Source: Raoultibacter phocaeensis (GTDB taxonomy: Bacteria > Actinomycetota > Coriobacteriia > Coriobacteriales > Eggerthellaceae). Taken from it: a stretch of 64,000 nucleotides of DNA. Shown in pieces: positions 26,062 to 34,434 of the stretch. The notes beneath the pieces were generated by a model. The model had not been told where the DNA came from. It did not search any database and saw only the letters and a program-made list of their open reading frames with translations. The stretch is taken from contig NZ_CABDUX010000001.1 in the NCBI RefSeq assembly GCF_901411515.1, positions 1,302,001 through 1,366,000 on the forward strand, read 5' to 3'. The translations under genes were made by a program, and so were the position numbers. The stretch's first letter is position 1, and each line of letters begins with the position of its first letter.

Positions 26062-29000
26062 CTATTCGCTTCTCAGCGCCTCGACCGGATCCTTGCGGCT
26101 TGCGGCACGCGAGGGGATGAGGCCCGCCAAGAACGTGAGTGCCATACTGATCGCCACGAGGATGAGCGCGGCCTGCCACGGCAGCGATGCCACATCCTTT
26201 ACGTCGAAGAGCGAGTATACGATGGCGTTTGCGGGAATGCAGGCGAGCGCGGTCACGCCGATGCCGATGGCGCCTGCCACAAATCCTACGATGAGCGTTT
26301 CAGCGTTGAACACGCGGCTGATATCGCCTTTGCTTGCGCCGATGGAGCGCAGGATGCCGATCTCCTTCTTGCGCTCGAGCACGCTGATATAGGTGATAAC
26401 TCCGATCATGATGGACGATACCACAAGCGAGATGGCTACGAACGCTACGAGCACGTAACTGATCATGTTGATGATGTCGGTTACCGAGCTCATGAGCGCC
26501 CCCACGAAGTCGGTGTAGGTGATCACCCGGTCTTCTTCGCCGTCGGCTTTCATCTTCTCGTTGTAGCCGTCGAGGATGTCGATGATCTTCGCTTTGCTCT
26601 CGAAATCGATGGGGTAGATGTCGATGCCGGAGGGCTTGTCGAAACTTGCGTATCCGAGCTTCTTCAGGTTGTTGTCGTACGAGTGCTCCTCGACGCGCAT
26701 AAGCGACATCATGAGTTCGGTGAGCTCGGTTTCGTCCATGTTCATCTGGAAGGCTTCCTTGAACGCCTCCTCGTCGATGTGCATGGCGTTGGCCATGTTG
26801 GAAGCCATCTGGTTCATCGACTGCTGCAGCGCCGAAGTTACCTGGGATTGTAGCGACTGGGCCATGAGGTTCATGTACGTGGTCATAGTGGTCTGCACGT
26901 AGCTTTGCAGCGCAGTGGCAACCTGGGCCTCGAGCTGGTCGGTGTCCACCATGCCCTGCATAGCACCCGCGATCTGCGCTTGCACTTCGGGGCTTGCGAG
27001 GAACTGCTCGGCGGTCATGGGATTGTAATCGGGGTTGGGTATGGGCGCACCTGTCGGGTCGTCGGGATTGGCTATCATCGGCGGCACCTGGGTAGCGTAT
27101 TGTTGCAAGTACGCGGCGTAGCCTTGCATGATCTGAGCCATCAGGCTCGCCACCTGGTCGGTGGGAATCTGGATGTTCATCGAATCGATGATCGACCCCA
27201 TGTCGGGCTGCGGTGCATCGGGCAGATTCGCGGCAGCGCTCTGCAAATCGAGCGAGTTCGACATGTCGACGGCCAATGCGCTCTCGTCGATGACGAACGC
27301 CGATTGGAGCGCATCGCCGTCGATGGTGAACAGCGAGTTCATGTCGAAGCCGTTGTCGGCTTCCTCGTCTTCTTCAGTAAACGACTTGCCCGAGAACACG
27401 TCGATGGTCGGATCGGCAAGCTGGTCTTTTACGATCTGCGTATCGGCGGATTGCTCGATCACATGGTCAGTCAGATCCGATGTGTAGTAGATGCCGGTCG
27501 AAAGCGCGGTGATCGTGGCATCGGGCTTCGGCATCACAATGCCGCTGATTTTGATGTTTTCGCCGTCCCCGACGATCTTCTTCATGTACTCCGTGTCGTC
27601 GGTCTTGTCTTTCCAGACGCCGTATTCTTCGTCGTATTGGTAGTACTCGGTTGGGTTGACCAGCTTGAACGTCACATCGAGAATATCTTCGTACGAAACT
27701 GCTAAGCGGTCTTCGGGCACTTCCACATCCTCTTCGGCCGCGAACTTCTTCACCATATCGGCGAGCTCGTCGGGGTCGCGCAACCCGAGCGTGTAAAGCA
27801 GAAAGTCGCTCACGTTGCCGTTTCCGGTAAGCACGACCACCAGTTCGTCGTAGTTTTGGGGCCACGCGCCCGCCACCACGTCGTACTGTTCTTCGATGAG
27901 GCGACGGTCGTCGGACATCTCGTAGAACGTGTCGGTGCTCATAGACATCGACATGAGGCTGTTTGAGCTGGCGGATGAACCGAGGCCGAGGGCCGAGAAC
28001 GATTTGTCGGGATTCACCTGGCGCACGCCATCTTCGGTATCGGAACTGAAGATCTGCGGCGTCACGTCGTAGGAGTACTGGATGGAGTTCACGTACTGCT
28101 CGATATCGCTTTCGCCGCTATCGAGGTACTCTTTGAGCGATGCCAGGTCGTTGCTGCCGATGCTCGAGAACATGCGCGTGATCATCTTGGTCTCGTGTAT
28201 CTGGCCTTCGGCGTCGCCCGCATCGTCGTCTTGGGTCACGCCCGCTGCCGAGCCCATCATCATGGATGTCAGATCGAGACCCGTGCTCTGGATTTGCAAC
28301 GGGTACTGCGAAAGCGTGTCCTCCTCGACGCTTTTGATGTAGTTGTTCACGCCGTTGGCGAGCGCGAGGATGGCGGCGATGCCGATGATGCCAATGGAGC
28401 CCGCGAACGCCGTCATGAGCGTGCGGCCCTTCTTGGTCATGAGGTTGTTGAACGAAAGCGAAAGTGCCGTAAGAAACGACATCGACGTGCGGCGCGGGGC
28501 CTTCTCGCTCTGATGCTCTTCGATTTCCTCGGGTGTGGGATTGTACGGATCGCTGTCGGAGGTGATTACGCCGTCGGAGAGATTTACGATGCGGGTGGCG
28601 TACTCTTCGGCGAGCTCGGGGTTGTGCGTGACCATGATGACCAGACGATCGTTTGCGATCTCGGTCAGAAGCGCCATGATCTGTACGCTCGTTTTGGAGT
28701 CGAGTGCACCGGTGGGTTCGTCAGCAAGCAGGATCTCGGGGTCGTTGATGAGCGCGCGTGCGATGGCAACGCGCTGCATCTGGCCGCCCGAAAGCTGGCT
28801 CGGCTTCTTGTCCATGTGGTCGCCGAGACCGACCTTTTTTAGGGCTTCCGTGGCGCGCTCGCGTCGTTCGGTGCGCGAAACGCCCGAAAGCGTCAGGGCA
28901 AGCTCCACGTTGGCGAGTACTGTTTGGTGGGGAATCAGGTTGTAGCTTTGGAACACGAAGCCGATGCGGTTGTTGCGGTAGGTGTCCCAATCGCGGTCTT

Positions 29001-29217
29001 TGTACTGTTCGGTTGAAATGCCGTCGATGACGAGGTTGCCCGAGTCGTAGTGGTCGAGGCCGCCGACGATGTTGAGCATCGTCGTTTTGCCCGATCCCGA
29101 GGGACCGAGCACGGCCACGAACTCGTTATCGCGAAACGAAATCGAGATATCGTCGAGGGCGACCTGTGAAAAGCTCGCCGTAGTATACGACTTGCGGATG
29201 TCGATGAGTTGGAGCAT
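26062..29217 (-). CDS. Fused ABC transporter, ATPase plus FtsX-like permease (MacB type)
   Basis: The product is 1051 residues. The ATPase occupies about 1-230: Walker A GPSGSGKT (38-45), signature LSGGQ, Walker B ILLADEP. A first transmembrane helix follows near 265-290, then a very large extracellular domain (about 290-900), and three C-terminal helices with the FtsX motif ([19 protein letters not shown]). MacB-like proteins export peptides or drugs or act as mechanotransmitters. The extracellular domain is several times the usual size and has a Met/Gln-rich helical part ([14 protein letters not shown] region). GGAAAGG lies upstream of the ATG. An operator-like palindrome upstream suggests repression. 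Confidence 0.9.
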   Translation of the reverse strand: MLQLIDIRKSYTTASFSQVALDDISISFRDNEFVAVLGPSGSGKTTMLNIVGGLDHYDSGNLVIDGISTEQYKDRDWDTYRNNRIGFVFQSYNLIPHQTVLANVELALTLSGVSRTERRERATEALKKVGLGDHMDKKPSQLSGGQMQRVAIARALINDPEILLADEPTGALDSKTSVQIMALLTEIANDRLVIMVTHNPELAEEYATRIVNLSDGVITSDSDPYNPTPEEIEEHQSEKAPRRTSMSFLTALSLSFNNLMTKKGRTLMTAFAGSIGIIGIAAILALANGVNNYIKSVEEDTLSQYPLQIQSTGLDLTSMMMGSAAGVTQDDDAGDAEGQIHETKMITRMFSSIGSNDLASLKEYLDSGESDIEQYVNSIQYSYDVTPQIFSSDTEDGVRQVNPDKSFSALGLGSSASSNSLMSMSMSTDTFYEMSDDRRLIEEQYDVVAGAWPQNYDELVVVLTGNGNVSDFLLYTLGLRDPDELADMVKKFAAEEDVEVPEDRLAVSYEDILDVTFKLVNPTEYYQYDEEYGVWKDKTDDTEYMKKIVGDGENIKISGIVMPKPDATITALSTGIYYTSDLTDHVIEQSADTQIVKDQLADPTIDVFSGKSFTEEDEEADNGFDMNSLFTIDGDALQSAFVIDESALAVDMSNSLDLQSAAANLPDAPQPDMGSIIDSMNIQIPTDQVASLMAQIMQGYAAYLQQYATQVPPMIANPDDPTGAPIPNPDYNPMTAEQFLASPEVQAQIAGAMQGMVDTDQLEAQVATALQSYVQTTMTTYMNLMAQSLQSQVTSALQQSMNQMASNMANAMHIDEEAFKEAFQMNMDETELTELMMSLMRVEEHSYDNNLKKLGYASFDKPSGIDIYPIDFESKAKIIDILDGYNEKMKADGEEDRVITYTDFVGALMSSVTDIINMISYVLVAFVAISLVVSSIMIGVITYISVLERKKEIGILRSIGASKGDISRVFNAETLIVGFVAGAIGIGVTALACIPANAIVYSLFDVKDVASLPWQAALILVAISMALTFLAGLIPSRAASRKDPVEALRSE

Positions 29218-29329
29218 GGATATGCCTTTCCGGCTGTGCGCACTCGTATATGGTCAACCGGCCTTACAGCCGGATTCGTTGTTCGGGAATTGAATTCCTC
29301 AAGAACTTGGATTTCATCCTAAACCGAAC

Positions 29330-29346
29330 AGTTTAGTAGCTAAACT
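29330..29346. promoter_or_regulatory. Operator-like palindrome upstream of ABC exporter
   Basis: AGTTTAG-TAG-CTAAACT is a perfect 7-bp inverted repeat 113 bp upstream of the minus-strand exporter start. A second, looser one (TTTTAC...GTAAAA, 29349-29370) adjoins. The form suits TetR-type repressors of exporters. The regulator gene is not in the window. Confidence 0.55.
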
Positions 29347-29468
29347 ACTTTTACTCATGAGTGGTAAAACTACACAGAACCGTAGCCTTTTTGTAACCGA
29401 ACCGCTGCTTTTCTTCAGCGGTTCGTGTGGACTGCGGCGAAGTGCGTGCGTGCCTCTGGCCTACACGG

Positions 29469-29524
29469 ATTGTCGGGCGAAAAACACGGATTAGGCGCAA
29501 AAACCGTGTTTTTCGCCCGACAAT
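29469..29524. repeat. Perfect hairpin with 21-bp arms
   Basis: The arms 29469-29489 and 29504-29524 are exactly complementary (outer end ATTGTCGGGCG, inner end CACGG) around a 14-nt loop, with TTT after the right arm. It could be a terminator, but no gene ends nearby on either strand. It looks like a compact member of the palindrome class seen elsewhere. The remaining intergenic sequence between 29218 and 29690 shows no gene. Confidence 0.8.
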
Positions 29525-29693
29525 TTTCCTAGCCTGTCCGCTGTACGTTCGAAACGCGATCGAAAGTTGGGGGCGAGGCGCTCTACCGTGCAGCACACCG
29601 CGACAGGAGCCGACCGACCGTGCGAGAGGCCGCCAACGCTCATCGCCCGAGCAACGGTTTGGTTGAGCGAAGTAACAAAATGAACGTTAGGTG

Positions 29694-29722
29694 TTTAGGT
29701 TCACACGGAAACGGGCTATAAT
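29694..29722 (+). promoter_or_regulatory. Promoter of structured RNA candidate
   Basis: A consensus -10 TATAAT (29717-29722) lies nine bases before the closing stem of the RNA. A weak -35 (TTTAGG, 29694-29699) lies 17 bp upstream. Confidence 0.65.
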
Positions 29723-29730
29723 CAACGCGT

Positions 29731-29866
29731 CCGACAGTGTTTCAAATAACGCAGATTTATAAACAAAGACTATCTTCGCCAAGTTAGTGTCTGAGGCTTT
29801 AAATCCTGCAAACATCCGCGCAAGCGGAGGCTGGTAGGCTTAAGGGTAAGCCAAGCGTACTGTCGG
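29731..29866 (+). ncRNA. Structured non-coding RNA, family not recognised
   Basis: An 8-bp closing stem (CCGACAGT, 29731-29738, with ACTGTCGG, 29859-29866) encloses three hairpins. The first is AGACTATCTT..AAGTTAGTGTCT (29766-29792). The second is CCGC-GCAA-GCGG near 29816. The third is GGCTTA-AGGG-TAAGCC near 29838-29853. A consensus TATAAT precedes it and a strong terminator follows, so it appears to be an independent transcript of about 180 nt. It contains GCAAAC but lacks the GCGCAAAGC box, so it is not a GEMM-I riboswitch. Conserved raiA-type or 6S-type RNAs are possibilities I cannot confirm. Confidence 0.6.
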
Positions 29867-29879
29867 TATTCCTTTCGGC

Positions 29880-29910
29880 AAGGCCGGGCTTTAGCGAGCC
29901 CGGCCTTGTT
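29880..29910 (+). terminator. Terminator of structured RNA
   Basis: A perfect 11-bp stem (AAGGCCGGGCT, 29880-29890, with 29897-29907) with loop TTAGCG is followed by GTTGTG. It ends the RNA before the phosphatase gene. Confidence 0.8.
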
Positions 29911-29948
29911 GTGCGGGGCGAAAACGATGGACGAGTGTCGGGGGCTTG

Positions 29949-30671
29949 ATGCTGAAGAGGGAAAACGGGGAAGAGACTGTGCAGTCGGACCACACTGCAG
30001 CGCTGCGCGAAAAGTTCGGACTGCGCCGTTGCGTCGGTTGCGGCGAGGTTGTTCTGTACCGCTCGCGCGAACTCACCGAAGCTGATGAGCGTGACGTTGC
30101 CGCCCTCCGCGGGCTTGGCATTGCCACCGTGTACGATCTGCGCAAGCAGGCGGAGCGCGACCTCTCGCCTGAACCCGAGCTCGTGTGCGAGGCCTTTGAG
30201 GTCCAAACCTGTCCCGTCGATCTGCAAAACGATAAGAACCGCACGCGTGCGACCATCGCCCCCAACGTGAAAGCAGCCTACGGGAAACCCGGCCAGCGCA
30301 TGGTCGATCTGTACGGCATCATGGCTGCCCATGCCGACGCGGTGTACTCGATCGTCCATTCGATCGCCGCTGCCCAAGCGCCCGTGCTCGTGCACTGCGC
30401 AAACGGCAAGGACCGCGTCGGCGTCGTGTGCGCGAGCGTGCAGAAGCTTTGCGGCGTGCCGTACGGGCAGATCGTCGAAGACTACCTGATTACCAACGCG
30501 TGCAACGACGCAATCAACCGGCGCGACCTCAGACGCTACGCGGGCATCATGCAGCCCGAGGAAGTCGAGGTGCTCGCTGCCATGTTCGAAGCACGCGTCG
30601 AGTACCTCGAGGCGTTCTTCTGCGCCATCGACGAACGCTACGGCTCGTTCGAGGCTTGGATGGGCGCGTAG
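29949..30671 (+). CDS. Tyrosine-protein phosphatase (Y_phosphatase3 type)
   Basis: The product is 240 residues. The cysteine phosphatase P-loop is VLVHCANGKDRVG, matching the HCXXGKDRTG pattern of the Y_phosphatase3 family, with catalytic Cys and Arg present and the general-acid loop probably around the upstream Asp residues. The N-terminal LYRSRELTEADERDVAALRGLGIATVYDLR, broken at the R, is the usual family opening with a short extra CVGC pair. These enzymes dephosphorylate phosphotyrosine or phosphoinositides. The substrate is unknown. The start is uncertain: ATG 29949 has a weak GGGGG upstream, and a GTG at 29979 has GGGGAAGAG. Confidence 0.82.
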   Translation: MLKRENGEETVQSDHTAALREKFGLRRCVGCGEVVLYRSRELTEADERDVAALRGLGIATVYDLRKQAERDLSPEPELVCEAFEVQTCPVDLQNDKNRTRATIAPNVKAAYGKPGQRMVDLYGIMAAHADAVYSIVHSIAAAQAPVLVHCANGKDRVGVVCASVQKLCGVPYGQIVEDYLITNACNDAINRRDLRRYAGIMQPEEVEVLAAMFEARVEYLEAFFCAIDERYGSFEAWMGA

Positions 30672-30916
30672 TTTTTTCCATGCGCTTGGCCGCCGCAGCG
30701 TTCGTTTCTGTGCGTTCGGCTGATGCAACGTTCGCTTTCTGCGGTGAGCCGATCCGCGCCTGTCCGCCCGAAGCCACCCGAAGTCGCCTGGTGCCCTCGA
30801 AGCGCGCACGGCTTGCAAAGCGCAGGTAACGCAAGGGTAAAAGCTCGCCGCTCGACGTTCGAAAAGGCGTACACTTTCCAAAACACGTACAACGAGCACG
30901 GGAAAGGGGTGCGGCG

Positions 30917-31711
30917 GTGCAAAATGCGCTTGTGTGGGCTGCGGCAGGGACCGGGTTCACGTTTCTCATGACGACGATCGGTGCGGCGGCAGTGTTTCTT
31001 TTCCGCAAGAAAGATAGCCTCACCTTTCAACGCCTCTTCCTCGGATTTGCCGCCGGCGTCATGATCGCGGCTTCGGTGTGGTCGCTTCTGATTCCCGCTA
31101 TCGAATCGGCCGAAGAGGCGGGTCAGATCGGCTGGATCCCCGCAGCAGGCGGATTCGCGCTCGGCGTGGCATTTCTCATGGGGCTCCATGCGCTCTTGCC
31201 GCATCTGCATCCCGGGCAGAAAGATCCCGAGGGCCTTCCCTCCAAATGGAACCGTCCGACGCTTTTGTTCACGGCCGTTACGTTGCACAACATACCCGAG
31301 GGCATGAGCGTGGGCCTCTTGTTCGCGATGGCGGCGCAGCAGGGCGGCGATCCTGCCATGTTCGGCATGGCCGTTGCGCTCGCCATCGGCATCGGCATCC
31401 AGAACGTGCCCGAAGGCGCTGCGGTTTCGTTGCCGCTTTTGCAGGAGGGCATGAGTGCCCCGAAATCGTTCGCAATGGGTGCGCTTTCGGGATTGGCCGA
31501 ACCGGTTTTCGGTATTCTTGTGGTGTTATTCGCCGGGATCATAGCTCCGTACATGCCGTGGATGCTTGCTTTCTCTGCAGGCGCTATGATGTACGTTGTG
31601 GTTGAGGAGCTTATCCCCGAGGCGCACTTGGGCGACCGTTCGAACGTCGGCACGCTGGGCGTGATGATCGGATTCCTCGTCATGATGATCCTCGATGTGG
31701 CATTGGGCTAG
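30917..31711 (+). CDS. ZIP-family metal transporter (GufA-like)
   Basis: The product is 264 residues with eight predicted membrane helices. The metal-path motifs are HNIPEGMSVG in helix 4 and QNVPEGAAVS in helix 5, diagnostic of ZIP proteins of the GufA branch, which usually import zinc or other divalent metals. A histidine-containing loop (HALLPHLHPGQ) lies before helix 4. It starts at GTG with GGAAAGG upstream. The iron-dependent alcohol dehydrogenase follows after 21 bp, so the two may be one operon, though no functional link is obvious. Confidence 0.9.
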   Translation: MQNALVWAAAGTGFTFLMTTIGAAAVFLFRKKDSLTFQRLFLGFAAGVMIAASVWSLLIPAIESAEEAGQIGWIPAAGGFALGVAFLMGLHALLPHLHPGQKDPEGLPSKWNRPTLLFTAVTLHNIPEGMSVGLLFAMAAQQGGDPAMFGMAVALAIGIGIQNVPEGAAVSLPLLQEGMSAPKSFAMGALSGLAEPVFGILVVLFAGIIAPYMPWMLAFSAGAMMYVVVEELIPEAHLGDRSNVGTLGVMIGFLVMMILDVALG

Positions 31712-31732
31712 CACTACCGGGAAAGGAAGCGC

Positions 31733-32905
31733 ATGGAAGATTTTGAGTTCGTATCGCCGACGCAGTTCGTGTTCGGACATGGAGTTGAGAAGCAGGTCGG
31801 AGCCAAGCTTGCCGAGCGGGGTGCGAAGAGGGTGCTGCTTCATTTCGGCGGCCAGAGCGCCGTTGCGAGCGGGCTTATCGATCGAATCAAGGCTGCGCTC
31901 GACGATGCGGGCATCGAGCAGGTTGAGCTCGGCGGTGTGCGTCCTAATCCCGAGATCACGCTCGTGCGCGAAGGCATTGCGCTGTGCAAGGAGCACGATA
32001 TCGACTGGGTGCTCGCCGTGGGTGGCGGATCGGTCATCGATTCGGCGAAGGCCATCGCCGTGGGTGCGCACTACGACGGCGATGTATGGGATTTCTTCGA
32101 GACGAAACGGCAGACCGATGACGTGCTTCCGATCGCGGTCGTGCTCACCATCCCCGCCGCGGGCAGCGAAGCGTCCAAGAACATGGTCGTCTCCAACGAC
32201 GAGCTCGGCCTCAAATCGGGCTATCCTAACAATGCGCAGCGTCCGAAGCTCGCGTTCATGAACCCCGAGCTTACGTTTACGCTTCCGCCGTACCAAACGG
32301 CGGCGGGCCTCACCGACATGTTCTGCCATCTGCTCGAGCGTTTCTTCGACGACGTGGGTGCGGTTCCCGTGACCGACAACCTCAACCTTTCACTCATGAG
32401 AACCGTTCGTGCCGAAGCTCCGTGCGTGCTCGCTGAAACCGACAACTACGATGCGCGTGCAAACGTCATGTGGGCAGGTATGCTCTGCCACCAGGGTCTC
32501 GCGGGCGTCGGTCGCCATGAGGATTGGGCGACCCACGGACTCGAGCACGAGCTCTCAGCGCTCGACCCCGACATTACGCACGGCGCAGGCCTTGCCGTCA
32601 TGTTCCCTGCTTGGATGGAGTACGTCTATTCCGAGAACCCCGCCCGTTTCGCGTTCTATGGCCGCGAGGTGTTCGGCCTTGCATCGACGGGTAGCGCAGA
32701 AGACGATGCGCTTTCGGCCATCGATGAAACGCGCAGCTTCTTCGCCTCGCTCGGCATGCCGACGACGCTTTGCGAGCTTGGCATCGAGGAGGATGATATC
32801 GAGCGCATGATTCCCACGCTCAAAGAGAACAAAGGCGAGCCGTTCGGCAGCTTTAAGAAGCTGACCATGGACGATGCGCGCGAAATATACCGGTTGGCGT
32901 TGTAA
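31733..32905 (+). CDS. Iron-containing (group III) alcohol dehydrogenase
   Basis: The product is 390 residues, the standard length. The NAD(P) segment is GGGSVIDSAKAIA, and the metal ligands are Asp195 and His199 (TDMFCH), His268 (WATHGLEH) and His283 (THGAG). It is most like butanol dehydrogenase/YqhD-type enzymes, which reduce aldehydes to alcohols in fermentation or detoxification. GGAAAGGAAGC precedes the ATG. Its stop codon almost touches the ribosome site of the following coiled-coil gene, so both are probably co-transcribed. Confidence 0.92.
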   Translation: MEDFEFVSPTQFVFGHGVEKQVGAKLAERGAKRVLLHFGGQSAVASGLIDRIKAALDDAGIEQVELGGVRPNPEITLVREGIALCKEHDIDWVLAVGGGSVIDSAKAIAVGAHYDGDVWDFFETKRQTDDVLPIAVVLTIPAAGSEASKNMVVSNDELGLKSGYPNNAQRPKLAFMNPELTFTLPPYQTAAGLTDMFCHLLERFFDDVGAVPVTDNLNLSLMRTVRAEAPCVLAETDNYDARANVMWAGMLCHQGLAGVGRHEDWATHGLEHELSALDPDITHGAGLAVMFPAWMEYVYSENPARFAFYGREVFGLASTGSAEDDALSAIDETRSFFASLGMPTTLCELGIEEDDIERMIPTLKENKGEPFGSFKKLTMDDAREIYRLAL

Positions 32906-32916
32906 CGGAGGTAGCT

Positions 32917-33564
32917 ATAGGGCAGCCCGCAGCGGTCGAATCGTATTTGCAGGCCCTCGAATTCAAGAAGAAGAACTTCGGCGGATGCGACGAGGAAGAT
33001 GCTCTCGCAAAGATCCACGAGCTTGCGGCGCTGTATCAAGCGGAGCTCGATCGGCTCGAGAAACGCATGCGGGCAGCCGAGGAGCGTGCCGCCGATTACG
33101 AGCGGCGCCAGGCAGAAGTTCGTCAGCTCATGACCGCGGCGCAGAACATGAAGGACACCATGCTTGCAAAGGCCGATGAGGAAGCGCGCCAGAAAACCGT
33201 TCGGGCCGAGCGAGAAGCCCAGAAGCTCATCGATAACGCGGCAGCCGATGCGGAAGACATTCTTGCAAAGGCAACCGCCGATTCCATCGTGATCATGTCG
33301 AACGCAAAGGACGAAGCCGCTCGATTGCGATCCGAGTCGGAAAGCGAACGTGCCCGTGCACGCGACGAAGCCGAGCGGGAAGCCGAAGAATCCAAGCGCG
33401 TGCTGCGGGAATCGATCTCCGCGCTTCTCGAAACGCAGGTGAAGGTGAAAGCCGATGTGAAAAGCCATACCGACACTGCGTATGCGAAAGCCAAAGTCGC
33501 CAACGACAACCTCACGCAGATCGTGGAGTTGCTCGCCGAGCTCAAGGAGAGCGCCTCACTGTAG
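32917..33564 (+). CDS. DivIVA-like coiled-coil protein, apparent AUA start
   Basis: The product is about 215 residues and almost wholly helical. The N-terminus (YLQALEFKKKNFGGCDEEDALAKI) resembles the DivIVA/GpsB membrane-targeting segment, and residues 35-180 form a long charged coiled coil. Proteins of this kind mark curved membrane or divisome sites. No ATG or GTG precedes the domain in frame. The only TTG (32947) cuts into it and has no ribosome site. GGAGG (32907-32911) stands five bases before an in-frame ATA at 32917, which I take as a non-standard start with low certainty. A base error in the read is the alternative. Confidence 0.72.
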   Translation: MGQPAAVESYLQALEFKKKNFGGCDEEDALAKIHELAALYQAELDRLEKRMRAAEERAADYERRQAEVRQLMTAAQNMKDTMLAKADEEARQKTVRAEREAQKLIDNAAADAEDILAKATADSIVIMSNAKDEAARLRSESESERARARDEAEREAEESKRVLRESISALLETQVKVKADVKSHTDTAYAKAKVANDNLTQIVELLAELKESASL

Positions 33565-33611
33565 CGCATGTGCCCGACCAGGCTGCTGGAATGCGGATGG
33601 CCTTGGCCGGT

Positions 33612-33636
33612 GCGCTCCGCCGGAAGCGGCGGGCGC
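33612..33636 (+). terminator. Possible terminator after coiled-coil gene
   Basis: A GCGC-bulge-CCGCCG/CGGCGG-GCGC stem with a GAAG loop lies 48 bp after the stop. No T-run follows. Confidence 0.4.
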
Positions 33637-33691
33637 TCATGCGAGCTTAATCGGTGTTCGTATCCGAGATGCGCGGTGCGATAACGCTGCG

Positions 33692-33709
33692 ATGTTTCAC
33701 GTGAAACAT
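33692..33709. promoter_or_regulatory. parS site for ParB
   Basis: ATGTTTCACGTGAAACAT is a perfect 18-bp palindrome containing TGTTTCACGTGAAACA, the consensus chromosomal parS sequence bound by ParB/Spo0J. It is intergenic, between the coiled-coil gene and a minus-strand membrane gene, and suggests that the window lies near the replication origin. Confidence 0.9.
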
Positions 33710-33785
33710 TTGTTCGTGTTTGTGGATGGCTCGATGCATTTCTTGGCGGAACGCGCTTGCGATGCGCTTGGTCGGTAGGCTCGCG

Positions 33786-34160
33786 TTAGTCCTTGTTGTT
33801 GCCCAAAATGGCGTTCACGATTGCCGAGACGATGCTGATGACGATGCTCGCCACGAAAGCGCTGCCGAACGTTTCAATCTCAACGCCCGATTGGAAAATG
33901 CCGTTTGCAAGCCATGCGGCGATATAGAGCATGAGGGTGTTCACGACAAGATAGAAGATGCCGAGCGTAAGTACTGATATTGGCAAGCTCAACACCTGCA
34001 TGAGCGGTTTTATGCTGATGTTGATGAGCGAGAGGATCAGGCCGAAGATGGCGATCGAGACCCATGCCTCGTTGCCGCCGACGGTATCCATGCCGGGAAC
34101 GAGCCAAACAGCGACGCCGACGGCGATAGCGGTGACGAGCCAGCGAATGATGAACCTCAT
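33786..34160 (-). CDS. Four-helix membrane protein, PF04020/YvlD-like (phage holin family by name)
   Basis: The product is 124 residues with four hydrophobic helices. The pattern IIRWLVTAIAVGVAVWLVPG and the NISIKPLMQVLSLPI segment match the YvlD/Mycobact_4TMS proteins. They are often labelled phage holin family but are found chromosomally without phage genes, as here. The role is unknown, perhaps envelope stress. I chose ATG 34160 because GGAGGTTTTC precedes it. Codons further upstream lack a ribosome site. Confidence 0.85.
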   Translation of the reverse strand: MRFIIRWLVTAIAVGVAVWLVPGMDTVGGNEAWVSIAIFGLILSLINISIKPLMQVLSLPISVLTLGIFYLVVNTLMLYIAAWLANGIFQSGVEIETFGSAFVASIVISIVSAIVNAILGNNKD

Positions 34161-34264
34161 GAAAACCTCCTCCGATATGATCGTTTGTAGTATGCCATCG
34201 CGGTCCAGCAACAAGGGCGTTCGGTTTTCTTCCCGTTACCTCATGATCGGGGTTTACCCGCGCA

Positions 34265-34380
34265 ACCGAAAGGGCGTGGGTCCGAATGCCCTTGTTCCAA
34301 AAGGGCGTGGGTCATAAGGCCTTGGACCGAAAGGGCGTGGGACCGAAAACCCTTGGGTGAAAGCCTTTGTGCGAAAGGCT
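34265..34380. repeat. Degenerate tandem repeat around AAGGGCGTGGG
   Basis: The word AAGGGCGTGGG occurs three times about 30 bp apart (near 34270, 34301 and 34331), each linked to variants of TCCGAA or ACCGAAA. It lies between the membrane protein gene and the IS-bearing palindrome. No coding signal. Confidence 0.6.
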
Positions 34381-34434
34381 GCGGCAGGGGTTTTTATTCC
34401 GAAGTTCCGAGATCTCGGCACAAAATCCGAGGTT

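Noticed and set aside
29731-29866. A second c-di-GMP riboswitch ahead of the phosphatase gene
   Set aside because: It has a GCAAAC word and a GCAA-capped stem but lacks the GCGCAAAGC box and the 3' GGC..GCCAG strand, and it has its own terminator before the gene.
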